From positions 5,394,001-5,458,000 of the forward strand of contig CM077596.1 in assembly GCA_039654915.1 (NCBI GenBank): a stretch of 64,000 bases of DNA, given 5' to 3'. Source of the stretch: Aquilaria yunnanensis. Its lineage: Eukaryota > Streptophyta > Magnoliopsida > Malvales > Thymelaeaceae. This document shows positions 10,302 to 21,116 of this stretch, in pieces. The stretch's first letter is position 1. Each line of letters opens with the position of its first letter. A program made the translations under genes and the position numbers. The notes beneath the pieces are model-generated. The model did no database searches, was not told the DNA's origin, and saw only the letters and a program-made list of their open reading frames with translations.

Positions 10302-12575
10302 TCAGGGCCACCAAAAAGGAGAGGTCCAGACCCGGAAACCTCTGCAGAACTTGATGATGAGCGAGGCAAAAGCCGTCCTGAAGTCCTTCGCAACAGCTAA
10401 GTCCTCAAGCTCTTTCTCTAGATCAGCGATCTCCTTTTTCAGTGCCTTCGTCTTCTTCTTCTTTGGCTCCTTCTTCAAAGACTCGACCTCGGCCTGGAGC
10501 GCGGCCTTCTCAGCAAGCACCTTCACCAGGAGAGCCTCAGACTCTAACTTCTCCTTCTGATATGCCTCATTTGCCGAAGTCAACTCCGCCACCTTGGAAC
10601 TGAGGTCAGATATATTTTGGGAGGAGTCCTTCAAAAGTTCCTCTTTTTCCTTCAACAACTCCTCCCAAACGGCAACAACCTCCTTCTTTGCAACTTGATG
10701 CGTCTCCAAATTCTTTGCGACCAAGTCGGAGCACATGACCTTGGATTTCTCTACACAGTCTAAGGCCTAGGCCCGCAACGCCACTTGCTTCGCTGCCCGA
10801 ACCCTAAGGAGGCCGGTGTACCCCAACAGCTGCAAAGTAAGAACAAAGTTAGTAAGGCAAAAAATGAGTCAAACACTTAGAAGAAATCAAAAGGAAAACA
10901 AGGCGCGAAGTATACCTGAGCAGCGTGCTCGAAAAATTTTGCAGCAAGGGACTCTTCGTCCGGACAAGCCTCGGAAATAGCCATCAAAGAGGCCTCGGTG
11001 AGGATCCCCTTTGAAATTTGGTTGGCCATTTGCTGGCAGTCGCCGAAGTACAAGTTCATGTCCTCCGTAAATGACCAGAAAGGCTTTCTCGGGATCTTCC
11101 CCTTCGGGATATGGGAATCCCGAAGGGCCCGTTTCCGGGCGTGCTCGGCTACCCACCCCGAAGATGGTACCTCCTTTGCACGGCAAGACAAGAAACTTGT
11201 TAAGGCAAGCAATTCTCAAAGTTCAAAAAATAAAAATACTGCAGCTTGTCCAAAGAACGAACCTGGCGGCACCTCGGTGACATCATTGTCAGCGTGCCGG
11301 ACCCCCTCGGCAAAAATTTCCTTGCCTTTTCCCTTCCGGCGCTCTTCAGCAGAAGGGACTTCCACCAAGGCGTCCAGAAGAGTTGCCGAGGAAGTAGGAC
11401 TCTGAGAAGGAGCGTCAGCGGCGACCTCGGTCGGTGGGGCAGCAGAGGCATCAGGCTCCTCACCTGCCTCCTCAGGAATTTCCGGAAGAGGAGGAGAAGC
11501 GTCTTTCTTCGCCCGTTTTGCCGAGGATGGCCTGGCCCCAAATGATTTCCGCCTTCGGGAGACGGCCTTCTTTATTTGCTCCCCCTTCTCAGCTTGACCG
11601 AGGAAGAGCGCCTTGTAGTAAGCAGCGGACTCGTCGCCCATCTCTGAAAAACAAGGAAAATATCAGTGTGAGTCTAAATGGTGTCTATAACAAAAATTTT
11701 TTGGATAACTTACTCTCACAAAAGGCCTCATAAGTAACCTCCTTCCGAACGAGTTTCACCAGCCAGGAGTCTTTCCCAGCGATGGCAGGAGCCGGCATCC
11801 CGAGGTTCGTCTTATGCTCCTTCACTACCCCTAGTTCCCGAAGGACCTCTTCGGTCATCAGTTTCCACATGATGGGGAAAGGGTAGAGGGAGCGTGAAGG
11901 GACCTCGGAGTCCCAGTCGGAGACTGCCCGGATCTGTTTGTCGAAGTCCGCGAACCTGGCCGCCAACTTAGGAGTCAGCAGCCTCTTCGGGTCTACAACA
12001 TCCGTCTCCAGCCTTCCCGAAGCCCACTCGGTTGGAACGTATGGCCAGGCCTCCTCCATCTTCAGAAAAAAGAATTTTTCTTGCCACCCTCGCCAGTTGT
12101 CCTTAGTGGCGAAGGTGAACATATACTTTTTGCTCCCTGATCCTCGAGGCAGCATGAAGTAAAAGCCACCCTTCGGGACCGCGTAGAGCTTATAGTACTG
12201 CATAAAAAGAATGAAATGGGGTTCTATTTTGAAAATGCCTCACATGCAAAGGAAGGTGTTAAAATAATAGTATGAGTTCGGGGGAAGTTGATTTACGGCA
12301 ATGCCATGAAATTGGCAAAAGTCGCAAATCACCCTCGAAGGAGGAAACCAAAGTCTGGCCTTCAGTTGGGCGCGAAAAATGGTAACCTCACTTCGGCGGT
12401 TCATAAAACTGACCACCTGAGGGCCAAGAAGTCTGGTGGTGGCGTAAGAAGGAAGAAAAAACTTTTTGGTCCATCTTTCTAATTTTTTTGAAGACGTACA
12501 GTAAGTATGATTGAGAAGAGGAAGCCAGCTTTCTGGGATGGGGGAAACAGACATAAGAGGAGTTGGCGAAGACAT
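10302..12575 (-). pseudogene. Element A antisense accessory gene (gypsy-type 'transposase 28'-like)
   Basis: A multi-exon gene runs opposite to pol. Exon 1 starts at ATG 12575 (MSSPTPLMSVSPIPES) and holds a conserved domain with FHGIAVNQLPPNSYYYFN, PKGGFYFMLPRGSGSKKY and DNWRGWQEKFFFL. This resembles the plant 'putative gypsy type transposon' domain (Pfam PF04195, from memory). A first intron at about 11644-11713 (GTAAGT..CAG) is followed by MGDESAAYYKALF and a basic, Pro/Glu-rich linker, then WVAEHARKRALRDS and a final Lys/Glu-rich coiled coil ending at 10302. A TGA at 12240-12242 replaces a Cys codon of element B. The product's role is unknown. Confidence 0.72.
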
Positions 12576-12832
12576 TTTCAAAGAAAAAAGAACTTCGGGG
12601 GATGAAAAACTGACTTCGGGAAAGCTTTCAGAAAAGCACAAGAGCAAAGAAAATCAAAGGATTTTGAGAGTCAAAACCCACCAAATGCTTTGCCAAAATC
12701 TGGGTTCGGAGTCGCCGTCATAAAAGGTGGCCAGAAATCACCTAAGAAAAAGCACCGCTGTGAAAAATGCAAAACAGTTGAGAGCAGGGGAAGAGCAAAA
12801 ACAGAACAAAAGGAATTTATGTTGAAACAGGC

Positions 12833-12842
12833 TATATATATA
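12833..12842 (-). promoter_or_regulatory. TATA box of the element A antisense gene
   Basis: On the minus strand the sequence reads CGGCCTATATATATAG, about 260 bases upstream of the ATG at 12575. Element B has the same CGGCCTATATATA at about 30740-30747, about 250 bases upstream of its antisense ATG. Conserved sequence and spacing support a dedicated promoter. Confidence 0.55.
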
Positions 12843-13265
12843 GGCCGAAGGTGGATAGGCAAACCGACGTCATAAGTACTCCACGAAGGCGAACAGTCGC
12901 CATAACTGCTCCCTGCGTCTAAAAATGAGCGCCTGCCGTAACCGATGCAGTCCCCACCAATAATAGCGTGCCACGTGTCAGCCGTCGCGCCAAAAAAGGG
13001 ACACGCCTTCTGACACCCCTAAACCCTGGGCGCGCCGCTCCAGACTGACACGCTTGGTTATGAAACGCGACGTTGCGCAGACCTGCAAAAGGAAAGAAGT
13101 GGGTTAACTCGAAGGCACCAAAAGACAGGCTATGGTCGAACAGCCTATGTCTTCGGACAAAAGGGTGCATCTTCGGCACAGGTATTACACCCAAGACCCC
13201 TGAAGGGCGCCCTCAGAAAGCCTACAAACCGAAGTTTTCACTTCGGCCTTCCGAAGGGGGGCATG

Positions 13266-14120
13266 TGATAGCCGAAGGGCTATCGCCTCTCTCAGTACAT
13301 ACATCCTGCCAATAGTATGATCAGGAAACCTGGCGTTACCCAAAAGAGGCGATATCACGGACCTCGGAAGGAGCGAAGTCAAATACCCCGAACTTGAGAC
13401 TTCGGCTAGAACGTCAGGAATTCCAAGGATGCCACCGGCTCCCTCGGGGGACCAAATGGATTGCCTTCGGAGATGAAGAACAAGTTATTTCAAGCAGGAG
13501 AGAATCTCCCCGAAGGCGGAACCCCCGAACCAGGGAACTCCCCGAACTACAAGTATAATTCCCGAAGAAGGGCGTCCGTACCGAAAGACGACCTCGCCAG
13601 AGAACCTCGGGAGTACGGCATGGGCATTTAAGGAGCCTCTGACATGTCGCCCACATGCACTACACGCAGCCTCGAAAGAACGGTCTGATGCACCGACGCT
13701 GTCCAAGTCTTGTCACGACCTGTCTCAGTCCTAGACCCGAGGAGCCTACAAATGGCTACCTGTCCCCCATGCCCGGAGGTACAGATCGCATCTAACCGAA
13801 CATGTGTCATGATCTGAACGGGCTAGGCACCACTATAAATACCAGGAAACAAGCCCTAGCAAAGGACCCCTCTCCCTGAAAAAACACGAATAGGCAAGAC
13901 CGCCTAGCCTCTTAGTGCTCTTCTTTTATCTCCTTTCAGAACACTAACTTGGGCATCGGAGGCTCCTCCCCGGAAAAACGCTCTGGGGGCCTCCTAACCT
14001 CTTTTCTTCTGAGAATTTCAGGCACATTCCTCTAGGAAACCTTTGCTCCAGACGTCCTCCCTCACAGGAAGTCCCTCCCGAAGTCATAATGTCACCCGAC
14101 GAAGATGCTGTCGGGCATCA
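13266..14120 (+). repeat. Element A 3' LTR (855 bp)
   Basis: It starts TGATAGCCGAAGGG just after a polypurine tract (13253-13262, GAAGGGGGG) and ends GGGCATCA. A TATAAAT box lies at 13834-13840. The last bases (ATGTCACCCGACGAAGATGC..) contain an ATG in the same place as the gag start of element B, so the gag frame would begin inside the LTR. Internal stretches around CTCGGGAGTACGG and GTCATGATCTGAACGG match the element B LTR; other parts diverge. Confidence 0.88.
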
Positions 14121-15137
14121 GTTAGTAAGTAAAATTGGAGGTTTTTATGTTCAGCAATGTTATAAACATTGTGAATGCACTAGGTGATAAATTAGGTCTT
14201 TACTGAGTGCCTATGTACTCATGCCCTCTTTTTCCCATTTAAGGTAAGGAATTGAAAGAGTGAGGGGCTAAGGAAACTCTAGAAGAAGTCTATATGCATA
14301 GAGTTATACTCTGGATTCATAGCTTATGAAAAGGAAGCAAGCAAAAGTTCATAAGAATGAACTAGTTCTTGTGTTATGTGTGTTATTTTATAGGCCCTAA
14401 TGGCTGTTATGGGACTTTTTGTTTTAGATTCATCTTTGTATGGGTTAGAGCCAAAAAAAATAATAAGGCAATTATCACCTAACTGTCAAGTCAAAGTAGA
14501 GGTTAAAGTGACTGTGGGCTTAGCGACAGTGTAAGCCTTGCTATGTATCATACATGACACTTAGTGGACCAAACTTTTGTTGTACATAAGTTTGGGCCAT
14601 GTAGTCCCTGTTTGCCCAATTTTGGCCTATAAATATTTGTATGTAACTAATGGCAAAGGGACTTAGTATAGAATATGGCTTGTGCCTTCTATGTATTTTG
14701 AGCTTATGAAAGCCTTAAGGCACTAAGTGTAACAAGCTAGGAAAAAGGGCATGCATGGTCTGTAATTAACTAATATAGGTTATATGTATGCATGTGTGTA
14801 CATGTGTATGTTTGAGCAGATACACTAGGAAGGCTCCCAATAAGCTGCCTACGGACATAGAACACACACATAAGTCATCTAGCTTCATTAAACCCCATAT
14901 GCACTCATAAAATTGCCTAAGCAGTTTCAACTGGTTGAATCCAACCATTTGGGTAAACTAAGCGAAACCTACTAGATCTTCAAAATCTTGAGATTCCAAC
15001 CTAAGTGAATAACAAAGTTAGGGTTAAAATTCCTGGGAGTCAGTGCCTAATTCTTATGAAAGTTAACAGAGTAACTAAAAACAATTGGTTGTTTCCAAGT
15101 CTCTTAAAAAGTTTAGGGGAGGGGTAAATTGGGTCTT
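14121..15137 (+). repeat. Repeat family R, copy B
   Basis: It is a diverged direct copy of about 943-1973 and an inverted match to 59549-60755. It begins immediately after the element A LTR, so element A was probably inserted into this copy and the left part was later lost. It ends in the same GGGGTAAATTGGGTCTT terminus and then abuts the minus-strand Tat3 protease region. No coding frame is credible. Confidence 0.65.
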
Positions 15138-16539
15138 AACATCGAATGTGATTATCAAGTACTTCAGGTTATTCTAGAGGTGAAGGTTCCCCTAAGTCTG
15201 TCTACTGATGATGGCATTGTTGGACGAAGGGATATTTATGACGGCACACCTCGTCATGGTAGGAATGAAGAGTTCCTCCCCTTAGTCAACCAATGTGCCT
15301 TTTAGCATTAATGGCAATTCGATCCATCCCAAGACTAGGAGTTCTCTAGGGCCCACTCTGAATGTGGGTGAAGCCATAGGCCTGAGCCCATATTCAGGAA
15401 TTCCCAAGCTTAGCAGCAAATGGGCAAATAAAACATCAACATTTGATTTTTCATCACAAAGTACTCTTTTGACATCCCAATTTCCAATTCTAGCTATAAT
15501 TAGGAGAGGGCCATCGTACAAAAAATTTACAACCGAGCCATCCCTTCGGGTGAGCTTGTTTGCAAGGTTATCAAATTCCATCATTGCTATTTCTCTTACC
15601 TTTCTCTTTCTCTTAGTCGAAGGTATTCCAATAGTGATTGTCTGGATGATCCCGGTCAAAGGAAGGGAATGTTTTCTTGGACTATAGTTTGGCTAACGTC
15701 TATTGGAGTCAATTTTTCATCTTTGCCCCTTATTTCTTCATCTTTTTTCTCTCGGGACTTTGAGGAGGGCATTCACAAGTATCGCTAAAGTTGTCCTTGC
15801 TTAATCAAGGACTTAATGTACTTCCTCAGCTAGAAGCAGTCTTCAGTATCATGCCCATGATCTCGATGGAATTGACAGTACTTCTTCATATTTTTTTTGT
15901 TGCCCAAAGTCATGGGCTTCGGATGCTGGATTGAGCTCCCTTGCCTTTCTAAGGCCATCAGAATGTTAGTCCTTATTGAATTCAAGGGAGTGCATGTCAT
16001 TTGGACCTTCAAGAGGTTGATAGTTCACCTTCGGTCCCCTTATTCTTAGTTCTTCGGCCATCATATGCTGTTCGGCTATTCTATAGAACTCCCCAAGCAT
16101 ATCTGAGGGATTCTTTGAAAACTCATAGAAGAGTTAGGAGGCCCTCTTCAGCCTTGCGTTTGAATCTTTCAACATAGTCACAAATGGTTTCTCCATTTTT
16201 TTGGGTTATGTCTAACATTTGGATAGACATCTTCTCAATAGGTCCACTTCCGATGAACTACTGGGTAAATGCCTTGGATAACTCTTGGAATCTCGTAATC
16301 ATTCTAGATGCCAAGGAGTTATACCATGCAGTAGCTGGTCCTGACAGAGTTACTTCAAAACACTTACAAAAGGTCGTGTCATAAGCCCAGTGTAGCACCA
16401 TGCTCCTCTTAACTTGGTTACATGAGCCTGGGGTTTTGCTTCGCCCATCATAGTTTTTGAGGCATGGTACTCTAAAATCGCTGAGCATAGGAGCTTCCAC
16501 TACTACATGAATGAATAAAGACTCATCTATGGCAAAGGT
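15138..16539 (-). pseudogene. Tat3 gag C-terminal part, nucleocapsid and protease relic
   Basis: The minus strand encodes a gag core (CNQVKRSMVLHWAYDTTFCKCFEV, SGPATAWYNSLA, 16258-16539) and a nucleocapsid-like CQFHRDHGHDTEDCF (15830-16012). The protease region follows at 15282-15659 (IARIGNWDVKRVLCDEKSNVDVLFAH, where element B has DDGSNADV), so the aspartate box is altered as well. The pieces are separated by stops and frameshifts. Confidence 0.75.
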
Positions 16540-17955
16540 TGTTGGGTTTCGGGAGCCAAACAGCGCAGTGAAATTTAACCGAAACCCTCCAGGATCCAAG
16601 TGAAACGGGGTAAACCGGGTGTTCAAAAATTTCATACCTAATTTTCGGTTGAGATCTCTCACTCAACTGTAGAGTCGAATCACAAAACCTGAACAGCTAA
16701 CGTGTTCAGGCTCTCTATGGTATCCACACGAGCCTCTCGGGATCACCACGCTTCCACCACGTCCCGGCAGATGCGTTTCTCTTGCGCTCGCAGTGCTAGC
16801 TTGCGTCCTCCAAGGAATTGCAAGAGAAGAGTGCGGCTGTCCTTTTGGGAGGCTAGGGCAAGGAGACCTGCGAATTTCTCACTTAAAAGTTGTATTTATA
16901 GTGAGACTCAACTTCCAGGCCTAATGGGTTTCAAAGCCCTAATCCAATTAGGATTTAATTTCGAGCTTAATAATGGCTCAACTCCTTGGCCCATTATTAA
17001 TACAAAATTAAAGTGAAACCATAACCCAAATAATTAGCCCATGCACTCTAATGATCCAAATAGCTCTATGTGTGCGACCCAATAGGCTCTTGCCATGTTG
17101 GCAATGATCATAAATCACATTTATGATCATAAGCAATGAGCGGTGTCTAGCAACACATCATTGCTACCCAAGTGACAAGATTGTCGGTGAATCGACTAAA
17201 CCTTTATGATCATCACCGATATATGCCATTGTCCTTTTGTCCAAGATATCAAGACTAAGCACGAGACATGGAATGTGTCACTCTCATATAGCCCAATCTT
17301 CGGTTTCTTGATTACCGAGTAGACCAACTTAAACTGACGACATTGATATCATATATCAACTCATCAGAGCATGGCCATGCATTTTCTAAGTCTCACTCTA
17401 TCAAGGGGCCCAAAGATATCACTCCCGTTACATAGGAGGGACAAATCCCATCTTGATCATACAAATCCCTCCGCATGATATGTGACATACCCAATGACCT
17501 CCTTCAAGTTCACTTAGTTACGAGCAACAAAGGAAAGTATCAAAGTATGTGACTCACATGTAGGGAACCTTGCTGATCTTAGGTCGAAGGACTACATATA
17601 CCATGATCACTATGAGAATCACTTATGACACTCATATAACGATCCATGAAGTGTTCTCATGGTGGGTCGGTCCAGTACACAAGTTCTCCAACTTGTACCC
17701 ATATGTAGACTACATATCTCATATTAGTCTCCACATATGCTAGTCATTATGTATTATTGCAACCCGCTCCACAATAATACTAGACTAGGGACGTTTAAGA
17801 ATATCATTATTCTAGGGTTACAATTATGTTTATTACGTTACGCAAAAACAAAACAACAAACAAAATTGCTGGATTAATGCCTCAATAAAATATCATGACT
17901 CAATGTGCAAAAATACAATCATCTCATGATTGGCTTTTTGGGCACAATACTAACA
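16540..17955. mobile_element. Solo LTR (1,416 bp) with AAGGT target duplication
   Basis: It begins TGTTGGGTTTCGG and ends ATACTAACA, has the TG..CA form with TGTTRG/CTAACA inverted tips, and is flanked by AAGGT at 16535-16539 and 17956-17960. Its position inside the Tat3 gag frame gives an independent boundary, because gag sequence continues on both sides. A second, rearranged copy of the same LTR lies at 60756-62353. No internal retrotransposon sequence is attached, so it is a solo LTR or a very short non-autonomous element. Confidence 0.87.
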
Positions 17956-17960
17956 AAGGT

Positions 17961-18550
17961 TTCAGACAACCTTGATCAAACAAGCTTTTGGGAGACTTGG
18001 TTGTCAAGCTTATCCAACCTTTCCAAGATTTTTTCCAGTAAAATGGTAGTATTGCCTTCTCCCCGTTGCCGGGAACGATGTGGGGGGATGATGTCTCAAT
18101 ATGGGTGAATAACTTCACTAGCAAGGACATTGGGTCCTCACTTGAGGTGTGGGACTCGGTTTCTAGGAAGACCTTTTCTGTCATGATCTTAACTTCGCCG
18201 TGTTGTGCCTGCGGGATAGCAAGTCCTCTGTCGAGGACTCATCGTTAAGGCTCCTTTTGCCCAAGGTTCAGCAAGGCGATATATGGCTTCTATCCGAGTG
18301 GACTTCTGGGGAAAGTGTCCTTGCACATGTACGACCTTGTGACCATCGTTGGTCTAACTATTGCGTCATTTCGGCTACAATGGAACAATGAAAGTTGCAT
18401 AGAAAGCCCATTGTGACCATTAGAGGATGTTCATCCTCAAGCAAATAAGGCTCTAGGGTTGATCCACTCTTGTCTGAGGCTTTGATCCTAACTGGAACTT
18501 AGGAACTCCCTTGTCCTTGGAACACTGAGTCTCCACAATAGTAACCTGGG
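17961..18550 (-). pseudogene. Tat3 gag N-terminal relic
   Basis: The minus strand near 17961-18060 matches the gag segment LEKVLARLERVEQQVARKPVW of element B in diverged form and continues toward the gag start near 18550. Several stops are present. The region next to the LTR (18541-18575) aligns with the primer-binding region of element B. Confidence 0.6.
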
Positions 18551-18573
18551 AACCCACTCCCATAGATCATGCC

Positions 18574-19249
18574 AGATGATCCTCTAACACATCTTCTCTG
18601 TCTGACATTATGGCCTCCAGAGTATCTTTGGCTCTTGCAGCACCTACAGTAGAATAAAACAAGGGATTGAGGATCCCTGGAGTATTTCTGGGTAAGGGAC
18701 CTCCAATGCCCAAGTTAGTAAGTGAAGGAGAGATTTGTGAGAGTAATCGACAAGAGAATGTCTACGTTGTATTACATGGTAGCTTCCTAAGTATTATAGG
18801 TGACCTGAGGAGAAGGCTACCTTTCCTGAGCCTAGGGGATTTGGACTTGTGGTCTGCTGGCTTTGAGGGACCTTTAGTCCGTGCCCAGGAGAGGTGTCTT
18901 TAGTTGGTATCAAACAATTATGCACAGTCATCCAGTCAAGGGCATATGGAGGGTTTTTGTTAGTAATCCAAGGGCCTAGCTGTTTGTCATCTTCTATCGA
19001 GGTCACTAGGGGGCCTGTCAAAGGTGAAATTGTGTTTAGGAGACTGTAATGTCACCGAGGGCGGTAAACTGTCTTTTTGAAGTTGGTCATATCATCACCC
19101 AAGGGTGGTAAGCCCATTAGTTAAGGTTGGTGAGTTTGCCATCCAGGGGTGGTCAGGTCCCTTTCTAAGGTTGGCTGGGTTGCTATCCAAGGATGGTGTC
19201 AAGCCCCTTTTTGTCGATGGTCCTATGGGCGATAGCCCTTTAGCTATCA
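18574..19249 (-). repeat. Tat3 5' LTR
   Basis: The minus-strand LTR starts TGATAGCTAAAGG at 19249 and probably ends near 18574, where alignment to the 3' edge of the element B 5' LTR predicts the border. It contains the 44 bp tandem repeat at 19055-19230. No partner 3' LTR is visible. Confidence 0.6.
19055..19230. repeat. Four 44 bp tandem units inside the Tat3 LTR
   Basis: Units start at 19055, 19099, 19143 and 19187 with a constant 44 bp period. Each has a CC(A/G)AGGG-TGGT core followed by an AAGGTTGG-like or GAAGTTGG-like segment. The units have diverged from each other. Tandem arrays in LTRs often arise in U3. Confidence 0.75.
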
Positions 19250-19895
19250 AAAACTTTTTTTTGTTCTTCTGCGTGCTATGTGAACATGGAATGAAACTGT
19301 GTAAAAATGATAATAATTTTTAAATCTAAATTATCCTAACATCATTAATGTATTAAATTTTTTTTTCATAAGTGAAAATTGAATTAATATTTATGTTAAA
19401 ATTTGTATATTAATTATATCTTAACATTTTACATATTTATTTATGATACTTAATTTTATGAAAAATGACAAAATAAAAAAAATTTCACACATGTGTCATA
19501 GTAGATCGGATACAAGTTGTGTTGTGCGAAATATCACGATGTATCACAGTATAACAAAGTGTATATAAAAGCTTAGAGATATATGAAATACTACTATGGA
19601 TACCATGCGCATATGTTCATTTGCACATAGGCAAGTAAATGACACATTTACCCCTAGTTATTGTATCTAATTACTGCCATATCCCACAAATCAGCTCGTG
19701 AGATCTGAGAGTTCCATAACCTTCGTCCTCTCCGATCTCCATGCTCGACGCCGACGGCAGCCCGTGACAATGCTCGAGTCAATGAAGATCTGAGAGAGCA
19801 GCCAGGGGCGAGGCGTTGCCAGGGTGAGGCCAAGCGCAGCGAGCGGTCAGGCTAGGAGACACTTATATCCGAACGTTTTCAAAATTTTTTACACT
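19250..19895. other. AT-rich spacer, then GC-richer 5' leader of the FAR1-like gene
   Basis: 19250-19640 is very AT-rich with no frame. 19640-19895 becomes GC-richer and probably holds the promoter or 5' UTR of the gene starting at 19896. A 'ACATTTACCCCT' and 'ATTACTGCCATATCCC' stretch near 19647-19690 has the look of Mutator-like terminal sequence, but no matching inverted copy was found near 41.1-41.3 kb. Confidence 0.3.
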
Positions 19896-21116
19896 ATGAT
19901 TTCGGATGGAAGTGCGGGTTTTGTTGTTGTTGGAGACGGCGAGCCTTTGGATATTGAGTCGTTGATTTCTTTTTCTGATGAGGATGTCGCTGATTGGTTC
20001 TGTGGTTATGGCGGTGATGGCAATGGCGGCAAAGGTGATGTCTGTGCTAACGGAATTGGCGAGCATACAGGTTTTTATACTTGTTGTATTTAAGTATCCA
20101 GCATTCCTTGTGGACATTTTTTCATATTGTTTTAGACAATTTATGGTGCAGTATCTGGACATGTTTCATCTGGTTGTGATGGATGTCAGTCTATGAGTGT
20201 GGAAGTTGATTCATGTATTATTTGGTTGCTTGTGTAGATTTTGTTTGTACATTTTGGTTGTAATGCTTAGACGTTTTGGGAATAATGCTTTGACACTCTT
20301 TGCTGTAGGATGTGGACATCTTTTGTCTGGGAGTGAAGGACTTCGATCTACAAGTGTCGAAGTAGACTCAGGTTGTGATATTGGTTTTTTACTAGACACT
20401 TTATGTATACTGTTTGGACACATTTGGACTTATTTTTAGACACTTACCTGTGCAGGTAGTGGACGGTTCTATGAAATTGAATCAGGTAGGATTTTGGGTT
20501 TTTTTGAAGATTTCCTGTTTGTCTCATATGTGTTTTGTGTATTTCATGGTTTGTTTTTATTTTGTATGGCAGTTAGTGCAGGTGGTGATGTGACATTATC
20601 TGTTGGCTCTGATTCTGTAAATTCTGCTGATGATGTTAGCTGGGTTGGAGCAACCTTTGATTCTGTAGATGAGCCTGAATTTTTTTTTAAAGAGTATGCT
20701 ATTTCCAGAGGTTATAGCATACGTTGTGTAAAGAGTAGATATAGGGGTGGTAGAAAGGATGGGGCACTTTACCACAAGGAGTTCCTCTGTTCCTATGCTG
20801 GTTTAAAGTCTGATAGTGTTAAGAAAGAGGCTGCTAAACATCGTAGAGTTGACAAGCGTAGTAATTGTCATGCGGTGATACGTGTTAAGTTGAGCGATGA
20901 TGCATTGTGGGTATGTCATGCTCATTTAGGACAGCATAATCATTCATTTGTTGCTGTTAGGCAGCGATATTTGTTGCGGTCAGCTAAGTTTTTGAATAAA
21001 GATATTTTTGCAGCTGTTGCAGATTTGATGGGGAATGGGATTAGACCTGCAGATGCTATTAGGGTTATATCAAATGAAGTCGATGGGCTTGAGTCACTTG
21101 GCTTGACTAAACGAAT
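19896..21116 (+). pseudogene. FAR1/FHY3-like MULE transposase-family gene, 5' part (exons 1-5)
   Basis: ATG at 19896 opens an acidic exon 1 (MISDGSAGFVVVGDGEPL, to 20070). Short exons with phase-1 introns follow: 20152-20214, 20309-20371, 20456-20485 and then 20573 onward. Exon 5 encodes a FAR1-type zinc-binding DNA-binding domain: FFFKEYAISRGYSIRCVKS, a Cys in FLCSYAG, a Cys in SNCHAVIR, and the HNH pair in HLGQHNHSF. FAR1-type proteins are domesticated or active Mutator-like transposases. The exon is cut at 21116 by element B; translation would run into the LTR and stop at 21145-21147. The remainder is at 32302-33985. Chosen exons rest on splice signals and phase only. Confidence 0.75.
20152..20371 (+). 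repeat. Duplicated 63-nt cassette exon in the FAR1-like gene
   Basis: Two putative exons, 20152-20214 and 20309-20371, are both exactly 63 nt, both phase 1, and encode similar peptides (GHVSSGCDG..SVEVDS and GHLLSGSEG..SVEVDS). The duplicated block has a period of about 157 bp. The first copy ends ..TCAT|GTATT and the second ..TCAG|GTTGT. Joining the first directly to the second would create a TGA at the junction, while either alone keeps the frame. Confidence 0.55.

Larger units (their letters stand above)
7236..14120 (+). mobile_element. Element A: 5'-truncated Tat-lineage Ty3/gypsy retrotransposon
   Basis: From 7236 the sequence follows element B (21117-32296) closely: end of reverse transcriptase, RNase H, archaeal-type RNase H, integrase, an antisense gene, a polypurine tract and an 855 bp 3' LTR (13266-14120). 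The 5' LTR, gag, protease and the first half of reverse transcriptase, including the YVDD box, are missing. The LTR differs clearly in sequence and length from that of element B, so they are related subfamilies and not recent sister copies. The 3' LTR abuts repeat R copy B directly. Confidence 0.88.
15138..19249 (-). mobile_element. Tat3: minus-strand Tat-lineage relic (5' LTR, gag, protease)
   Basis: Read on the minus strand it has an LTR beginning TGATAGCTAAAGGGCTATCG at 19249, a primer-site-like region near 18550, gag, a Cys/His nucleocapsid segment and the protease region. It then ends abruptly where repeat R begins at about 15137. A 1,416 bp solo LTR (16540-17955) interrupts gag. Its protein pieces resemble Tat1 more than elements A and B. 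It shares only about 100 residues of protease with Tat1. Confidence 0.78.
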
